DNA of 64,000 nt from Salipiger bermudensis (GTDB taxonomy: Bacteria > Pseudomonadota > Alphaproteobacteria > Rhodobacterales > Rhodobacteraceae). Position numbers and translations under genes: made by a program. This document shows positions 32,024 to 41,094 of the stretch, piece by piece. The notes beneath the pieces are model-generated. The model ran no database searches and was not told where the DNA came from. It saw nothing but the letters and a program-made list of their open reading frames with translations. Numbering within the stretch: position 1 is the stretch's first letter; the number at the start of each line of letters is the position of its first letter. Location: the NCBI RefSeq assembly GCF_020171625.1, contig NZ_JAIUZY010000005.1, forward strand, positions 434,001 to 498,000, in the 5' to 3' direction.

Positions 32024-32383
32024 ATGAAATTCACCGAAGAACATGAATGGCTGCGCGTCGAGGACGATCTGGTCGTGGTGGGGATCACCAGCCACGCCGC
32101 CGAGCAGCTTGGCGATGTGGTCTTCGTCGAACTGCCTGACGCCGGCACCACGGTCAGCAAGGATGACGAAGTGGTGGTGATCGAGTCGGTCAAGGCCGCC
32201 TCCGACATCCTCGCCCCGGTCGATGGCGAGATTGCCGAGGTCAACGACGCTCTGGTCGACGATCCCGGCAAGGTCAACGAGGACCCCGAGGGCGATGCGT
32301 GGTTCTTCAAGCTCAAGATCGAGGACCTCTCGGTGCTCGACGAGCTGATGGACGAGGCCGCCTACAAGAAGTTCGTCGGCTGA
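32024..32383 (+). CDS. gcvH: Glycine cleavage system H protein
   Basis: Small carrier protein of 119 residues that shuttles the aminomethyl group between the P, T and L proteins on a lipoyl arm. The lipoylation site is K57 in [11 protein letters not shown], at the usual place. The N-terminus ([14 protein letters not shown]) and the C-terminal [12 protein letters not shown] are typical. It starts 18 bases after the gcvT stop with its own ribosome-binding site (GCGAG). A 170-base gap with a hairpin and a dispersed repeat separates it from gcvP, which may lower gcvP read-through. Confidence 0.96.
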   Translation: MKFTEEHEWLRVEDDLVVVGITSHAAEQLGDVVFVELPDAGTTVSKDDEVVVIESVKAASDILAPVDGEIAEVNDALVDDPGKVNEDPEGDAWFFKLKIEDLSVLDELMDEAAYKKFVG

Positions 32384-32443
32384 TGCGGCGCGCCGGCCGT
32401 CCTCCGTGGCGGCTGGCGGTGCGGTCGCCCGAAAGACGAGATC

Positions 32444-32489
32444 CCGACCCCGTCCCGGCGCCTGCGCGGGACGGGCACGGTCGGATTTT
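32444..32489 (+). terminator. Terminator-like hairpin between gcvH and gcvP
   Basis: The arms CCGACC + CCGTCCC pair with GGGACGG + GGTCGG across an 11-base loop, with a four-base bulge on the 3' side, and ATTTTG follows. It resembles an imperfect intrinsic terminator inside the operon. It could set the ratio of GcvH to GcvP, or act as an RNA-stability element. Confidence 0.5.
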
Positions 32490-32512
32490 GAGTATTAGAA
32501 ACGTAGAGAAGC
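32483..32512 (+). repeat. Dispersed intergenic repeat, copy 1
   Basis: The 30-base segment GGATTTTGAGTATT...ACGTAGAGAAGC occurs again at 56128-56157 with three differences, each time after a GC-rich inverted region and upstream of a gene start. I recall similar TTTTGAGTATT words as common intergenic repeats in Rhodobacteraceae. Its T-run doubles as the tail of the hairpin before it. Confidence 0.7.
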
Positions 32513-32553
32513 ACAGCGGTGCGCCCTGTCCGCCGCGCTGCAAGAGGTGAGAG

Positions 32554-35400
32554 ATGGCCTTCACGCCCACTGACTACCAGCCCTATGACTTTGCCAACCG
32601 TCGCCATATCGGCCCGTCGCCCGCCGAGATGGACGAGATGTTCGCGGCGCTGGGGGTGTCGGACCTCGACGCGCTGATCGCGCAGACCGTGCCGGAGGGC
32701 ATCCGTCAGGCCGAGCCGCTCGATTTCGGCGCGCCGCTGTCGGAGCGCGAGATGCTCTGGCGCCTGCAGGAGGTGGCCGAGAAGAACAAGGTGCTGACCT
32801 CGCTGATCGGGCAGGGCTATCACAACACGATCACCCCGCCGGCGATCCAGCGCAACATCTTCGAGAACCCGGCCTGGTACACCGCCTACACCCCTTACCA
32901 GCCCGAGATTTCGCAGGGCCGGCTCGAGGCCTTGCTGAACTACCAGACCATGGTCTCGGACCTGACCGGGCTGGAGATCGCCAACGCCTCGCTGCTCGAC
33001 GAGGCCACCGCCTGCGCCGAGGCGATGACCATGGCCAAGCGGGTGGCCAAGTCGAAGGCCGGCGCCTTCTTCGTGGACGAGAACTGCCATCCGCAGAACA
33101 TCGCGGTGATGCAAACCCGCGCCGCGCCGCTGGGCATCGAGGTGATCGTCGGCGCGCCGGAGGCGCTCGAGGCCGACAAGGTGTTCGGGGCGATCTTCCA
33201 GTATCCCGGCACCCATGGCGCGCTGCGCGATCTCTCAGCCGAGATGGAGGCGCTGCACGAGGCCCGTGCGATCGGCATCGTCGCCGCCGACATCATGGCG
33301 CTGTGTCTGGTCAAGGAGCCGGGCGCGATGGGGGCCGATATCGCGGTGGGCTCGACCCAGCGCTTCGGCGTGCCGCTGGGCTATGGCGGCCCGCACGCCG
33401 CCTACATGGCCACCAAGGACGCCTACAAGCGCGCCATGCCGGGGCGTATCGTCGGTGTGTCGGTCGACGCGCTGGGCAACCGCGCCTACCGCCTTGCCCT
33501 GCAGACCCGCGAGCAGCACATCCGACGCGAAAAGGCGACCTCGAATGTCTGCACCGCGCAGGCGCTGCTGGCGGTGATGGCGGGCTTTTACGCGGTGTTC
33601 CACGGGCCGAGCGGGCTCAAGGCGATTGCGCAGCGCATCCATCTCAAGACCGCGCGGCTGGCCAAGGGGCTCGAGGATGCGGGCTACGAGGTACAGCCCG
33701 AGGCGTTCTTCGACACGCTGACCGTCGAGGTCGGGCTGCTGCAGAAAGGCATTCTGCAGGCGGCGGTGAAGGAGGGCATCAACCTGCGCCGCGTCGGCAA
33801 GACCAAGATCGGCATCACGCTGGACGAGGCCACCCGCCCGGCGCAGATCGAGGCGGTCTGGCGCGCCTTCGGTCTGGTGCGCAAGGACGAGGGAGAGGAG
33901 GCGTACCGCCTGCCCGACGCGCTGCTGCGCCAGAGCGATTACCTCACCCACGAGGTGTTCCACATGAACCGCGCCGAGACCGAGATGATGCGCTACATGC
34001 GCCGTCTTGCCGACCGCGATCTGGCGCTCGACCGGGCGATGATCCCGCTGGGCTCGTGCACCATGAAGCTCAACGCCGCAGCCGAGATGATGCCGGTGAG
34101 CTGGCGCGAGTTCGCCGAGCTGCACCCCTATGCCCCGGCCGATCAGGCCAAGGGCTACGCCGAGATGATCGCGGACCTGTCGCAGAAGTTCTGTGCCATC
34201 ACCGGCTATGACGATTTCTCGATGCAGCCGAACTCGGGCGCGCAGGGCGAATATGCCGGCCTGCTGACCATCGCCTCGTGGCAGACGGCGCGCGGCGAGG
34301 GCCAGCGCAATGTCTGCCTGATCCCGGTCAACGCGCACGGCACCAACCCGGCCTCGGCGCAGATGGTCGGCTGGAAAGTGGTGCCGGTGAAATGCGACGC
34401 ACAGGGCTCCATCGACCTCGCCGATTTCCGCGAAAAGGCCGAGGCGCACAGCGACACGCTGGCGGCCTGCATGATCACCTACCCCTCGACCCACGGGGTT
34501 TTCGAGGAGACGGTGAAGGAGGTCTGCGCCATCACCCACGAGCATGGCGGGCAGGTCTATATCGACGGCGCCAACATGAACGCCATGGTCGGGCTGTCGC
34601 GCCCGGGCGATCTGGGCGGCGACGTGAGCCACCTCAACCTGCACAAGACCTTCTGCATTCCGCATGGCGGCGGCGGCCCCGGCATGGGTCCGATCGGCGT
34701 CAAGGACCACCTTGTGCCGCACCTGCCGTCGGACCCGCTCAACGGCGGCGTCGCGGGGCCGGTCTCGGCCGCGGCCTTCGGCTCGCCCTCGCTGCTGCCG
34801 ATCTCGTGGGGCTACATCCTGATGATGGGCGGCGAGGGGCTGACGCAGGCGACGCGGGCGGCGATCCTGAGCGCCAACTACATCGCCGCGCGGCTCTCGG
34901 GGGCGTACGAGATCCTCTATACCGGGCCGCAGGGCCGGGTGGCGCATGAATGCATCATCGATGTGCGTCCGTTCGAGAAATCCGCCGGGGTCACGGTAGA
35001 GGACATCGCCAAGCGCCTCGTCGATTGCGGCTTCCACGCGCCGACCATGAGCTGGCCGGTGGCCGGCACGCTGATGGTGGAGCCGACGGAATCGGAGACC
35101 AAGGCCGAGCTCGACCGGTTCTGCGACGCCATGCTGGCGATCCGCGAGGAGATCCGCGACATCGAGGAAGGCCGCATCGATGCCGAGGCCAACCCGCTGA
35201 AGCACGCCCCGCACACGATGGAAGACCTCGTGCGCGACTGGGACCGACCCTATTCGCGCGAACAGGGCTGCTTCCCGCCCGGCGCGTTCCGGGTCGACAA
35301 GTACTGGCCCCCGGTCAACCGCGTCGACAATGCCTATGGCGACCGGCATCTCGTGTGCACCTGCCCGCCGATGAGCGACTATGCCGAAGCGGCGGAGTAG
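32554..35400 (+). CDS. gcvP: Glycine dehydrogenase (decarboxylating), P protein
   Basis: Single-chain PLP enzyme of 948 residues that decarboxylates glycine and passes the aminomethyl group to lipoyl-GcvH. The N-terminal half starts with [17 protein letters not shown]. The C-terminal half holds the PLP lysine K698 in [23 protein letters not shown] (shown in part as [17 protein letters not shown]). SYTPYQ-type dimer motifs appear as [14 protein letters not shown]. Length is standard for the fused alpha/beta form. RBS AGAGGTGAGAG precedes the ATG. No lpd (L protein) gene is adjacent, so lipoamide dehydrogenase is shared with other complexes. Confidence 0.97.
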   Translation: MAFTPTDYQPYDFANRRHIGPSPAEMDEMFAALGVSDLDALIAQTVPEGIRQAEPLDFGAPLSEREMLWRLQEVAEKNKVLTSLIGQGYHNTITPPAIQRNIFENPAWYTAYTPYQPEISQGRLEALLNYQTMVSDLTGLEIANASLLDEATACAEAMTMAKRVAKSKAGAFFVDENCHPQNIAVMQTRAAPLGIEVIVGAPEALEADKVFGAIFQYPGTHGALRDLSAEMEALHEARAIGIVAADIMALCLVKEPGAMGADIAVGSTQRFGVPLGYGGPHAAYMATKDAYKRAMPGRIVGVSVDALGNRAYRLALQTREQHIRREKATSNVCTAQALLAVMAGFYAVFHGPSGLKAIAQRIHLKTARLAKGLEDAGYEVQPEAFFDTLTVEVGLLQKGILQAAVKEGINLRRVGKTKIGITLDEATRPAQIEAVWRAFGLVRKDEGEEAYRLPDALLRQSDYLTHEVFHMNRAETEMMRYMRRLADRDLALDRAMIPLGSCTMKLNAAAEMMPVSWREFAELHPYAPADQAKGYAEMIADLSQKFCAITGYDDFSMQPNSGAQGEYAGLLTIASWQTARGEGQRNVCLIPVNAHGTNPASAQMVGWKVVPVKCDAQGSIDLADFREKAEAHSDTLAACMITYPSTHGVFEETVKEVCAITHEHGGQVYIDGANMNAMVGLSRPGDLGGDVSHLNLHKTFCIPHGGGGPGMGPIGVKDHLVPHLPSDPLNGGVAGPVSAAAFGSPSLLPISWGYILMMGGEGLTQATRAAILSANYIAARLSGAYEILYTGPQGRVAHECIIDVRPFEKSAGVTVEDIAKRLVDCGFHAPTMSWPVAGTLMVEPTESETKAELDRFCDAMLAIREEIRDIEEGRIDAEANPLKHAPHTMEDLVRDWDRPYSREQGCFPPGAFRVDKYWPPVNRVDNAYGDRHLVCTCPPMSDYAEAAE

Positions 35401-35417
35401 GTTGTGAGAGACCGGGA

Positions 35418-35790
35418 GTGAGGGGCCAGCCCCTCACGCTCCCCGGGATACTTGCGGCCAGAAGAAGACAGGGGCCCCGCTCTCCGGTTCGGAGGGCGGG
35501 GCGTTTTGGTTTGGGAGGGGCTGTGTTTGTCCCTTGGCGTCGCTCCGCGTGTTCGGCGCCGGAGCGAGGGGCCAGCCCCTCGCGCTCCCCGGGATATTTC
35601 TAGCCAGAAGAAGCAGGGGCGCCGCTCTCCGGTTTGGGGGGCAGCGCCGCCTGTATTGGGAGGGGCTGTGTTTGTCCTTTGGCGTCGCCCGGCGTGTTCG
35701 GTGCCGGAGCGAGGGGCCGGCCCCTCGCGCTCCCCGGGATATTTTGGGCCAGAAGAAGCATGGGCGCCGGTCTTTGACGGGGAGGGGCGG
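35418..35790. repeat. Tandem 145-bp intergenic repeat, two full copies and one partial
   Basis: Units start at 35418, 35564 and 35709. The last is cut short at the end of the inositol-phosphatase-family gene. Each begins with a 20-bp inverted repeat (arms G-y-GAGGGGC / GCCCCTC-r-C), then GCTCCCCGGGATA, then GCCAGAAGAAG, followed by a GC hairpin and a tail with GGGAGGGGCTGTGTTTGTC. Arms differ between units in a compensatory way: GTG...CAC in unit 1, GCG...CGC in units 2 and 3. This 390-base gap (35401-35790) holds no gene; short frames in it are repeat artefacts. Confidence 0.85.
35474..35507 (+). terminator. Intrinsic terminator of the gcvTHP operon
   Basis: A 13-bp stem with one G-U pair (GCCCCGCTCTCCG with CGGAGGGCGGGGC, loop GTT) is followed by GTTTT. 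It lies 74 bases after the gcvP stop, within the first 145-bp repeat unit. The equivalent site in unit 2 keeps a stem with one mismatch but has lost the T-run. Confidence 0.8.
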
Positions 35791-36666
35791 TCAGGGGTTG
35801 GGCAGGTCGAGGAGAAAGGCGAAGGTGTCGCGGATGCGGCCCCATGTGGCGGGGTCGGAGGCGCAGAGCAGGTAGCCGTCGCGCTTGGAGGCGTTGTACT
35901 CGGAGCCGTCGAGCATGGCGACATGGCCGCCGGCGCATTGGCAGAGCAGGGCGCCCGCGGCGTGGTCCCACGGCGTGAGCGCGGCGGAGAGCACGAAATC
36001 CACGTGGCCCTGTGCCAGCATGCGCATCTCGTGCGCCGAGCATCGCAGCGACAGCACGCGCTCGAAGCGCGGCAGCAGGGCGGCCATCTCGCCCTGCTTG
36101 TCGGCGGGCAGCATGTAGAGCGGCAGGTAACCCTGCAGCGCCTCGACCGGGCCGCCCGCGGAGACCGAGAGCGTGCGGCGCTTGCGGCGTTTGGGCATGA
36201 CCAGCTCGGCCGGGCCGCCGGTCTCGCCCAGCACCACGTCGTCCATGACGGGATCGTAGATCAGCCCGAAGACCGGGGTGCCGAAGCGCAGCGCCGAGAC
36301 GATGACGCCGAAGGTGGCGAGCCCGTGGGCGTAGTTCCACGTGCCGTCGACCGGGTCGATGGTGAAGGCAAGCTCGGCCTCGGCGACCTTGTCGAGCACC
36401 TCGGGGTGCTCGGCCACGTTCTCCTCGCCGATGATCAGCGCATTGGGAAACAGCGCCAGCAGGCCGCGCGCGATCATTCGCTCGGCGGCGCGGTCGGCCT
36501 CGGTCACCAGGTCTTGATGGCTTTTCTTCTGGTCGATCTCGCTGCGCTCGAGATTGCGGAAGCGGGGCAGGATCTCGGCCCGGGCGGCGCGGCGCACGAG
36601 GTTGAGGATCGAGCTGCGCTGCGCCTTGCTCAGGGTCGAGACCGGCATCGGGAGGGTGTCGCTCAT
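35791..36666 (-). CDS. Inositol monophosphatase family protein
   Basis: Mg2+-dependent phosphatase of 291 residues. Metal-site motifs are in place: DLVTEADRAAE, the GEEN segment, IDPVDGTWNYAHG and TPWDHAAGALL. The family hydrolyses inositol phosphates, fructose-1,6-bisphosphate, histidinol phosphate or 3'-phosphoadenosine 5'-phosphate; the sequence does not decide among them. ATG at 36666 has AAAGGA upstream; an internal ATG at residue 7 is an alternative. It is followed on its 3' side by the tandem repeat region and converges with gcvP. The ABC transporter genes on its other side are on the same strand, 70 bases away, and may be co-transcribed. Confidence 0.88.
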   Translation of the reverse strand: MSDTLPMPVSTLSKAQRSSILNLVRRAARAEILPRFRNLERSEIDQKKSHQDLVTEADRAAERMIARGLLALFPNALIIGEENVAEHPEVLDKVAEAELAFTIDPVDGTWNYAHGLATFGVIVSALRFGTPVFGLIYDPVMDDVVLGETGGPAELVMPKRRKRRTLSVSAGGPVEALQGYLPLYMLPADKQGEMAALLPRFERVLSLRCSAHEMRMLAQGHVDFVLSAALTPWDHAAGALLCQCAGGHVAMLDGSEYNASKRDGYLLCASDPATWGRIRDTFAFLLDLPNP

Positions 36667-36736
36667 CGGTCGGGTCCTTTGTCAGCCAGGGGTCGCGTCA
36701 GGCTGTGCCAGCCTAAGCAGAGGGGTGCAAGCCGGG

Positions 36737-39262
36737 CTATTCGCGCGCCCGCAGGACCCGGGCCGGACGGGCGGAAAGTGGCCGCCAGGCGAAGCCGAGC
36801 CCGGCCAACAGCGTGGCGATGACGCCGCCGGCGATGATGCCGAGCGCAGAGGGCCACATCACGGTGAAGGTGGTCTCCATGATGAACCGGCTGATCCCCC
36901 AGCCGCCGAGGATGCCCGCCCCGAGCGCCACCACCCCGGCCCCGGCGCCGAGCAGCGCCGAGCGCAACGCGAAGCTCTGCAGGATGCGGGCGCGGCTGGC
37001 GCCCAGCGTCTTGAGCACCGCCGCCTCGTAGGTGCGCGCGCCTTCGCCCGCCGCCGCCGCGCCGATCAGCACCAGGAAGCCGGTGAGCAGGGTCGCCACC
37101 GCGCCCCAACGGATGGCACTTCCGACGCCCTCGAGCAGCTCGGCCACCCGGTCGATGGCGTCCTTGACGCGGATCGCGGTGATGTTGGGATAGCTGGAGG
37201 CGAGATCGCGCAGGATCTGCGCCTCGGCCTCGGGCTCGGCATAGACCGTCGAGATGAAGGTGTGCGGGGCGCCCTGCAGGGCGGCGGGGTTCAGGGTCAT
37301 CACGAAGCCGATCCCGGCGGTGGAGAAATCCACATCGCGGAAGCTGGTGATGGTGGCGGTGATGTCGCGGCCCAGCACGTTGAAGGTGATCTCGTCGCCC
37401 AGCGACAGGCCGATCTCCTCGGCCTCTTCGCGGGCAAAGCTGATCTGCGGCGGGCCGTCGTAGTCCTCGGGCCACCATTCGCCCTCGGTGAGGATGGTGC
37501 GCGAGTCGGGTTGCGCGGCATAGGTGATGCCACGATCGCCGCGCACCACCCAGTGATCGCCCGCCACCTGTTGCGCGTCGACGCCGTTGATCTCGGTGAT
37601 CACGCCACGCAGCATGGGGGCGGTGTCGACCCGGGTCACCGCGTCGTCGCCCTCGAGCCGGGCGAGATAGCCGTCGATCTGGCCCGGCTGGATGTCGACG
37701 AAGAAATACGACGGCGCAATCTCGGGCAGGTCTCGGTTGATCGCGGCGCGCAGGTTGCCGTCGATCTGGCCGATGGCGGCGAGCACCGACAGTCCCAGCC
37801 CCAGCGACAGAACGACCGAGGCCGCGGTCTCGCGCGGGCCGCCGATGGCGCCGAGCGCCCAGCGCCAGACCGGGCGGCCACGGGCGGCGCCGGTGGCGCG
37901 GCGGGCGATCGCGCGGATGCCGGTGGCGGCGACGGTTAGGATCAGCAGCGCGCCGAAGATGCCACCAGCGGTCCACAGCGTAATGCGCGGATCGCCGGAG
38001 AACAGCATCGCCACGCCGACGAGCAGCGCGATCAGCAGGGCGGTGGCGACGAGGTATCGCGCGGCCGGCAGGGCGCGGGCGCTATCGAGCGCATCGCGGA
38101 ACAGGGCCGCGGCACGCACCTCCTCGGTGCGGGCGAGCGGCCAGAGCGTGAAGAGCAGCGCCGTCAGCACGCCGTAGATCGCCGCTTCGGCCAGGGGGCC
38201 GGGGTAGAGCGTGAAGAGCACCGGGATCGGCAGCGACTGGGTGATGAGCGGGGCGAAGATCAGCGGCACCCCGGCGCCGAGGATCAGCCCGAGCGCGATG
38301 CCCAGCAGGCTCAGCGCGCCGATTTGCAGGAAATAGGTCTGGAAGATCACGGCCCGGCTGGCGCCGAGGGTGCGCAGCGTGGCGATCACCGGCGTCTTGC
38401 GCGCGAGGTAGGACCGCACCGCCGCCGAGACGCCGATGCCCCCCACCGCGAGGCCCGAGAGCCCGACCAGCACGAGGAAGCTGCCCAGCCGGTCGACGAA
38501 GCGCGCCACGCCGGGCGCGCCGTTGCGGGCGTCCCGCCAGCGGATGCCGGTGTCGCGGAAACGCTCCACGGCCTGCGCCTTCAGCGCATCGAGATCGGCG
38601 CCCTCGGGCAGCCGCATCCGGTACTCGGTTTCGAACAGGGAACCGGGTGCGAGCAGGCCCGAGCCCTCGAGGTCTGCGGTGCGCACCAGCGTGCGCGGAC
38701 CAAGGCCGAAGCCGTCGCCGGCGTCGTCGGGCTCCTTGACGATGGTGGCGCTGAGGGTGAAGTCCTGCGTGCCGAGGCGGAAGCTGTCGCCGGGGGCGAG
38801 GCCCAGCCGGTCGGCCAGCACCGGCGCCATCACCGCCCCGGGATGCTCGGCCCCGTCGAGCGCCTTCGCCAGCGGCATCGGCGGGTCGAGCACCATCTCG
38901 CCCAGCAGCGGATAGCCGTCATCGACGGACTTGATCTGCGTGAGCCCGCGTTCCGAGCCGGCCTCGGTGTCGACCACCGCCATGGAGCGGAAATCGGTGA
39001 TCTCGGACAGCGCCGTCGAGATCCCTGCGAGCCAGGCACGCTCCTCCTCGGAGGCGAAGCGATAGGTGAATTCCGCCTGCGCGTCGCCGCCCAGCAGGAT
39101 GGCGCCCTGATCGGCCAGCCCGGCCTGAATCGCCGAGCGCACCGAGCCGACGCCGGCGATGGCGGCGACGCCAAGGGTCAGGCAGGCGAGGAAGATGCGA
39201 AAGCCGCGCAGGCCGCCGCGCAGCTCGCGGCGGGCGAAGCGGGCCGAGATGGCAAGGCTCAT
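36737..39262 (-). CDS. ABC transporter permease, YbbP/FtsX type
   Basis: Membrane protein of 841 residues with a tandem FtsX-like (MacB-type) layout. An N-terminal helix (residues about 20-40) is followed by a large periplasmic domain. Three helices near 255-390 form the first FtsX block, further helices follow around 400-470, and a second periplasmic domain leads to a last set of three helices at 725-825. The start overlaps the stop of the ATPase gene (ATGA), so transporter halves are coupled. YbbP-type proteins work as mechanotransmission complexes or lipid/lipoprotein exporters rather than as classical pumps. Substrate unknown. The tesA-ybbA-ybbP neighbourhood is also seen in enterobacteria. 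Confidence 0.9.
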   Translation of the reverse strand: MSLAISARFARRELRGGLRGFRIFLACLTLGVAAIAGVGSVRSAIQAGLADQGAILLGGDAQAEFTYRFASEEERAWLAGISTALSEITDFRSMAVVDTEAGSERGLTQIKSVDDGYPLLGEMVLDPPMPLAKALDGAEHPGAVMAPVLADRLGLAPGDSFRLGTQDFTLSATIVKEPDDAGDGFGLGPRTLVRTADLEGSGLLAPGSLFETEYRMRLPEGADLDALKAQAVERFRDTGIRWRDARNGAPGVARFVDRLGSFLVLVGLSGLAVGGIGVSAAVRSYLARKTPVIATLRTLGASRAVIFQTYFLQIGALSLLGIALGLILGAGVPLIFAPLITQSLPIPVLFTLYPGPLAEAAIYGVLTALLFTLWPLARTEEVRAAALFRDALDSARALPAARYLVATALLIALLVGVAMLFSGDPRITLWTAGGIFGALLILTVAATGIRAIARRATGAARGRPVWRWALGAIGGPRETAASVVLSLGLGLSVLAAIGQIDGNLRAAINRDLPEIAPSYFFVDIQPGQIDGYLARLEGDDAVTRVDTAPMLRGVITEINGVDAQQVAGDHWVVRGDRGITYAAQPDSRTILTEGEWWPEDYDGPPQISFAREEAEEIGLSLGDEITFNVLGRDITATITSFRDVDFSTAGIGFVMTLNPAALQGAPHTFISTVYAEPEAEAQILRDLASSYPNITAIRVKDAIDRVAELLEGVGSAIRWGAVATLLTGFLVLIGAAAAGEGARTYEAAVLKTLGASRARILQSFALRSALLGAGAGVVALGAGILGGWGISRFIMETTFTVMWPSALGIIAGGVIATLLAGLGFAWRPLSARPARVLRARE

Positions 39263-39951
39263 TTGGCCGCCCTCGCCACCTCGCCGGCGACGCTACCGTC
39301 GGTCAGCCGCACCACCCGGTCGCAGCGTTGCGCGAGGGTGTTGGAGTGGGTGACGAGCACCAGCGTGGCGCCGTGGCGGTCGCGCAGTCCAAAGAGCAGG
39401 TCCATGATCGCGTCGCCGGTCTTGCCGTCGAGATTGCCGGTCGGCTCGTCGGCCAGCAGGATGTCGGGGCGCGGCGCCGAGGCGCGGGCCAGCGCCACGC
39501 GCTGTTGCTCGCCACCTGACATCTGCGCCGGGTAATGGTCGGCACGGTGGCCCAGCCCCACCGCCTCGAGCTCGGCCGCGGCCTTGTCGAAGGCCGCCTT
39601 GTCACCGGCAAGCTCCAGCGGGGTGGCGACGTTTTCCAGCGCGGTCATGGTGGGGATCAGGTTGAAGCTCTGGAACACGACGCCCATGTGATCGCGGCGA
39701 AAGCGCGCCAGCCGGTCCTCGTCCATCGCCGTCAGATCGCTGCCCAGCACCGAGACCGCGCCGGAGCTTGCGCTCTCGAGCCCGCCCATCACCATCAGCA
39801 GCGAGGACTTGCCGCTGCCCGACGGCCCGACCAGCGCCAGCGTTTCGCCCTTCGCCACCTCGAGCGAGATGCCGTGGAGGATTTCCACCATTCCGGCATT
39901 GCCGCGCAGGCTGAGTGTGACATCTTTCAGGGCAATGACTGGATCAGGCAT
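39259..39951 (-). CDS. ABC transporter ATP-binding protein, YbbA/LolD type
   Basis: Nucleotide-binding subunit of 230 residues. Walker A is GPSGSGKSS, the signature motif is MSGGEQQRVALARA and Walker B is DILLADEPTGNLDG. The H-loop is VTHS. The GNLDGKTG stretch is the mark of the MacB/LolD/FtsE subfamily. It pairs with the overlapping permease gene. Only 18 bases separate its start from that of the divergent esterase gene. The ribosome-binding site on this strand is poor, while GAAGGAG in the gap serves the other strand. Confidence 0.92.
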   Translation of the reverse strand: MPDPVIALKDVTLSLRGNAGMVEILHGISLEVAKGETLALVGPSGSGKSSLLMVMGGLESASSGAVSVLGSDLTAMDEDRLARFRRDHMGVVFQSFNLIPTMTALENVATPLELAGDKAAFDKAAAELEAVGLGHRADHYPAQMSGGEQQRVALARASAPRPDILLADEPTGNLDGKTGDAIMDLLFGLRDRHGATLVLVTHSNTLAQRCDRVVRLTDGSVAGEVARAAK

Positions 39952-39969
39952 GAAGGAGCGTCCGGGAAA

Positions 39970-40656
39970 ATGATGCGTTCGCTTACATATGGGCTGCGTG
40001 CTTGGCGCAGCAAGCCGCTGGCCGTCACGTTGGTGCTAGGCACGGTGGCGGCGCTGCCGGCGCGCGCTGAAACGGTGCATATTCTGGCACTGGGGGACAG
40101 CCTCACGCAGGGCTATGGGCTGGCCCAGGGCGAGGGCTTCGTGCCGCAGATGCAGGCGTGGCTGGCCGAGCGCGGCCATGACGTGCAGCTGGTGAATGGC
40201 GGCGTCTCGGGCGACACCACCGCCGGCGGGTTGTCGCGGGTCGAATGGTCGCTGACGCCGGAGATCGAGGGGATGATCGTGGCGCTGGGCGGCAACGACC
40301 TGCTGCGCGGGCTGCCACCAGAGACTGCGCGCGCCAATCTCGACGGCATTCTCGAGGTGGCCGAGGCGCAGGAGATCGAGGTCCTGATGGTGGGGATGAG
40401 CGCGCCCGGAAACTATGGCGCCGACTACAAGGCGGGGTTCGATGCGATCTACCCCGAGCTCGCCGAACAATACGATACGCTGTATTTTCCGGATTTCTTC
40501 CGTGGCCTCGTGCCCGAGGGTGGCACGCCGCAGGATGCGGCGGGCATGATGCAGGGAGACGGCATCCATCCAAACGCCGACGGCGTGGCTCTGATCGTCG
40601 ACGCGATGGGGCCCTCGGTCGAAGAGCTGATTTCGCAGGTTCATAGCGGCGACTGA
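39970..40656 (+). CDS. tesA: Arylesterase / lysophospholipase of the SGNH family (TesA-like)
   Basis: Periplasmic esterase of 228 residues. A signal peptide with a basic N-terminus (RAWRSKP) and hydrophobic core ends at PARA-ET, near residue 33. SGNH blocks follow: LALGDSLTQGYG with the nucleophile Ser, NGGVSGDTTAGG, LGGNDLLRG and the catalytic DGIHPNADG. TesA-type enzymes hydrolyse acyl-CoA, lysophospholipids and aryl esters. GAAGGAG lies about 12 bases before the ATG pair. The divergent ybbA-ybbP genes are the same partners as in E. coli, which suggests a lipid-related function for the whole unit. Confidence 0.88.
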   Translation: MMRSLTYGLRAWRSKPLAVTLVLGTVAALPARAETVHILALGDSLTQGYGLAQGEGFVPQMQAWLAERGHDVQLVNGGVSGDTTAGGLSRVEWSLTPEIEGMIVALGGNDLLRGLPPETARANLDGILEVAEAQEIEVLMVGMSAPGNYGADYKAGFDAIYPELAEQYDTLYFPDFFRGLVPEGGTPQDAAGMMQGDGIHPNADGVALIVDAMGPSVEELISQVHSGD

Positions 40657-40695
40657 CCTTCGCCGACCATGGCCGCGCGCCGTCCGGACAGTGGC

Positions 40696-40899
40696 TTACT
40701 GCGCCGTGGTCGCCGCAAGCGCCTGTTCGTCATCGTCGCCGCGCGCACCGGTCGAGAGCGACGGCAGCAGGCCGAAACTGAGGGCGGTGGCAAAGTAGAG
40801 CACGACGGCGGAATTGAAGGGCACATCAAGCGCGAGCCAGCTTGTGAGGGCGCCGATCAGGCCAAGAATGCTGCCGACGAGAATTCCGATTACTGCCAT
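40696..40899 (-). CDS. Small membrane protein of unknown function
   Basis: Protein of 67 residues. ATG at 40899 is chosen because AAAGGG lies seven to twelve bases upstream. Two hydrophobic helices are visible (VIGILVGSILGLIGALTSW and AVVLYFATALSFGLLPSL) with a short polar loop, followed by an acidic tail (GDDDEQ). The glycine pattern in the first helix resembles small CTP/XapX-like membrane proteins, but no family is claimed. It converges with the esterase gene and stands 200 bases upstream, on the same strand, of the L,D-transpeptidase terminator. Confidence 0.6.
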   Translation of the reverse strand: MAVIGILVGSILGLIGALTSWLALDVPFNSAVVLYFATALSFGLLPSLSTGARGDDDEQALAATTAQ

Positions 40900-41029
40900 T
40901 TGACACCCTTTGAACACTGGAACTGATTACCTTGGCGCAAGGGCATGTAGCGCTGCAAATCCGGCTGGAATGTGGCTCGGGCGCGGCCATATCCGAGCCA
41001 TTTCAGTAGGGGCACAACCCTAGGTGCTA

Positions 41030-41061
41030 CAACGCAAAACGGCGCGCCCGAAGGCGCGCCG
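41030..41061 (-). terminator. Intrinsic terminator of the L,D-transpeptidase gene
   Basis: Read on the minus strand, a perfect 9-bp stem (CGGCGCGCC / GGCGCGCCG) closes a UUCG tetraloop and is followed by TTTTGCGTTG. It starts 34 bases after the gene's stop. This is the cleanest terminator in the window. Confidence 0.88.
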
Positions 41062-41094
41062 CTTGCAGGGTCGTCGTGATCGGATCTTCGGCGG

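Noticed and set aside
33235-35349. Long minus-strand open frame opposite gcvP
   Set aside because: Antisense to a well-conserved enzyme; His/Arg-rich product typical of a shadow.
35418-35790. Possible CRISPR-like repeats
   Set aside because: Only three units of 145 bases with homologous rather than unique intervening sequence; no cas genes.
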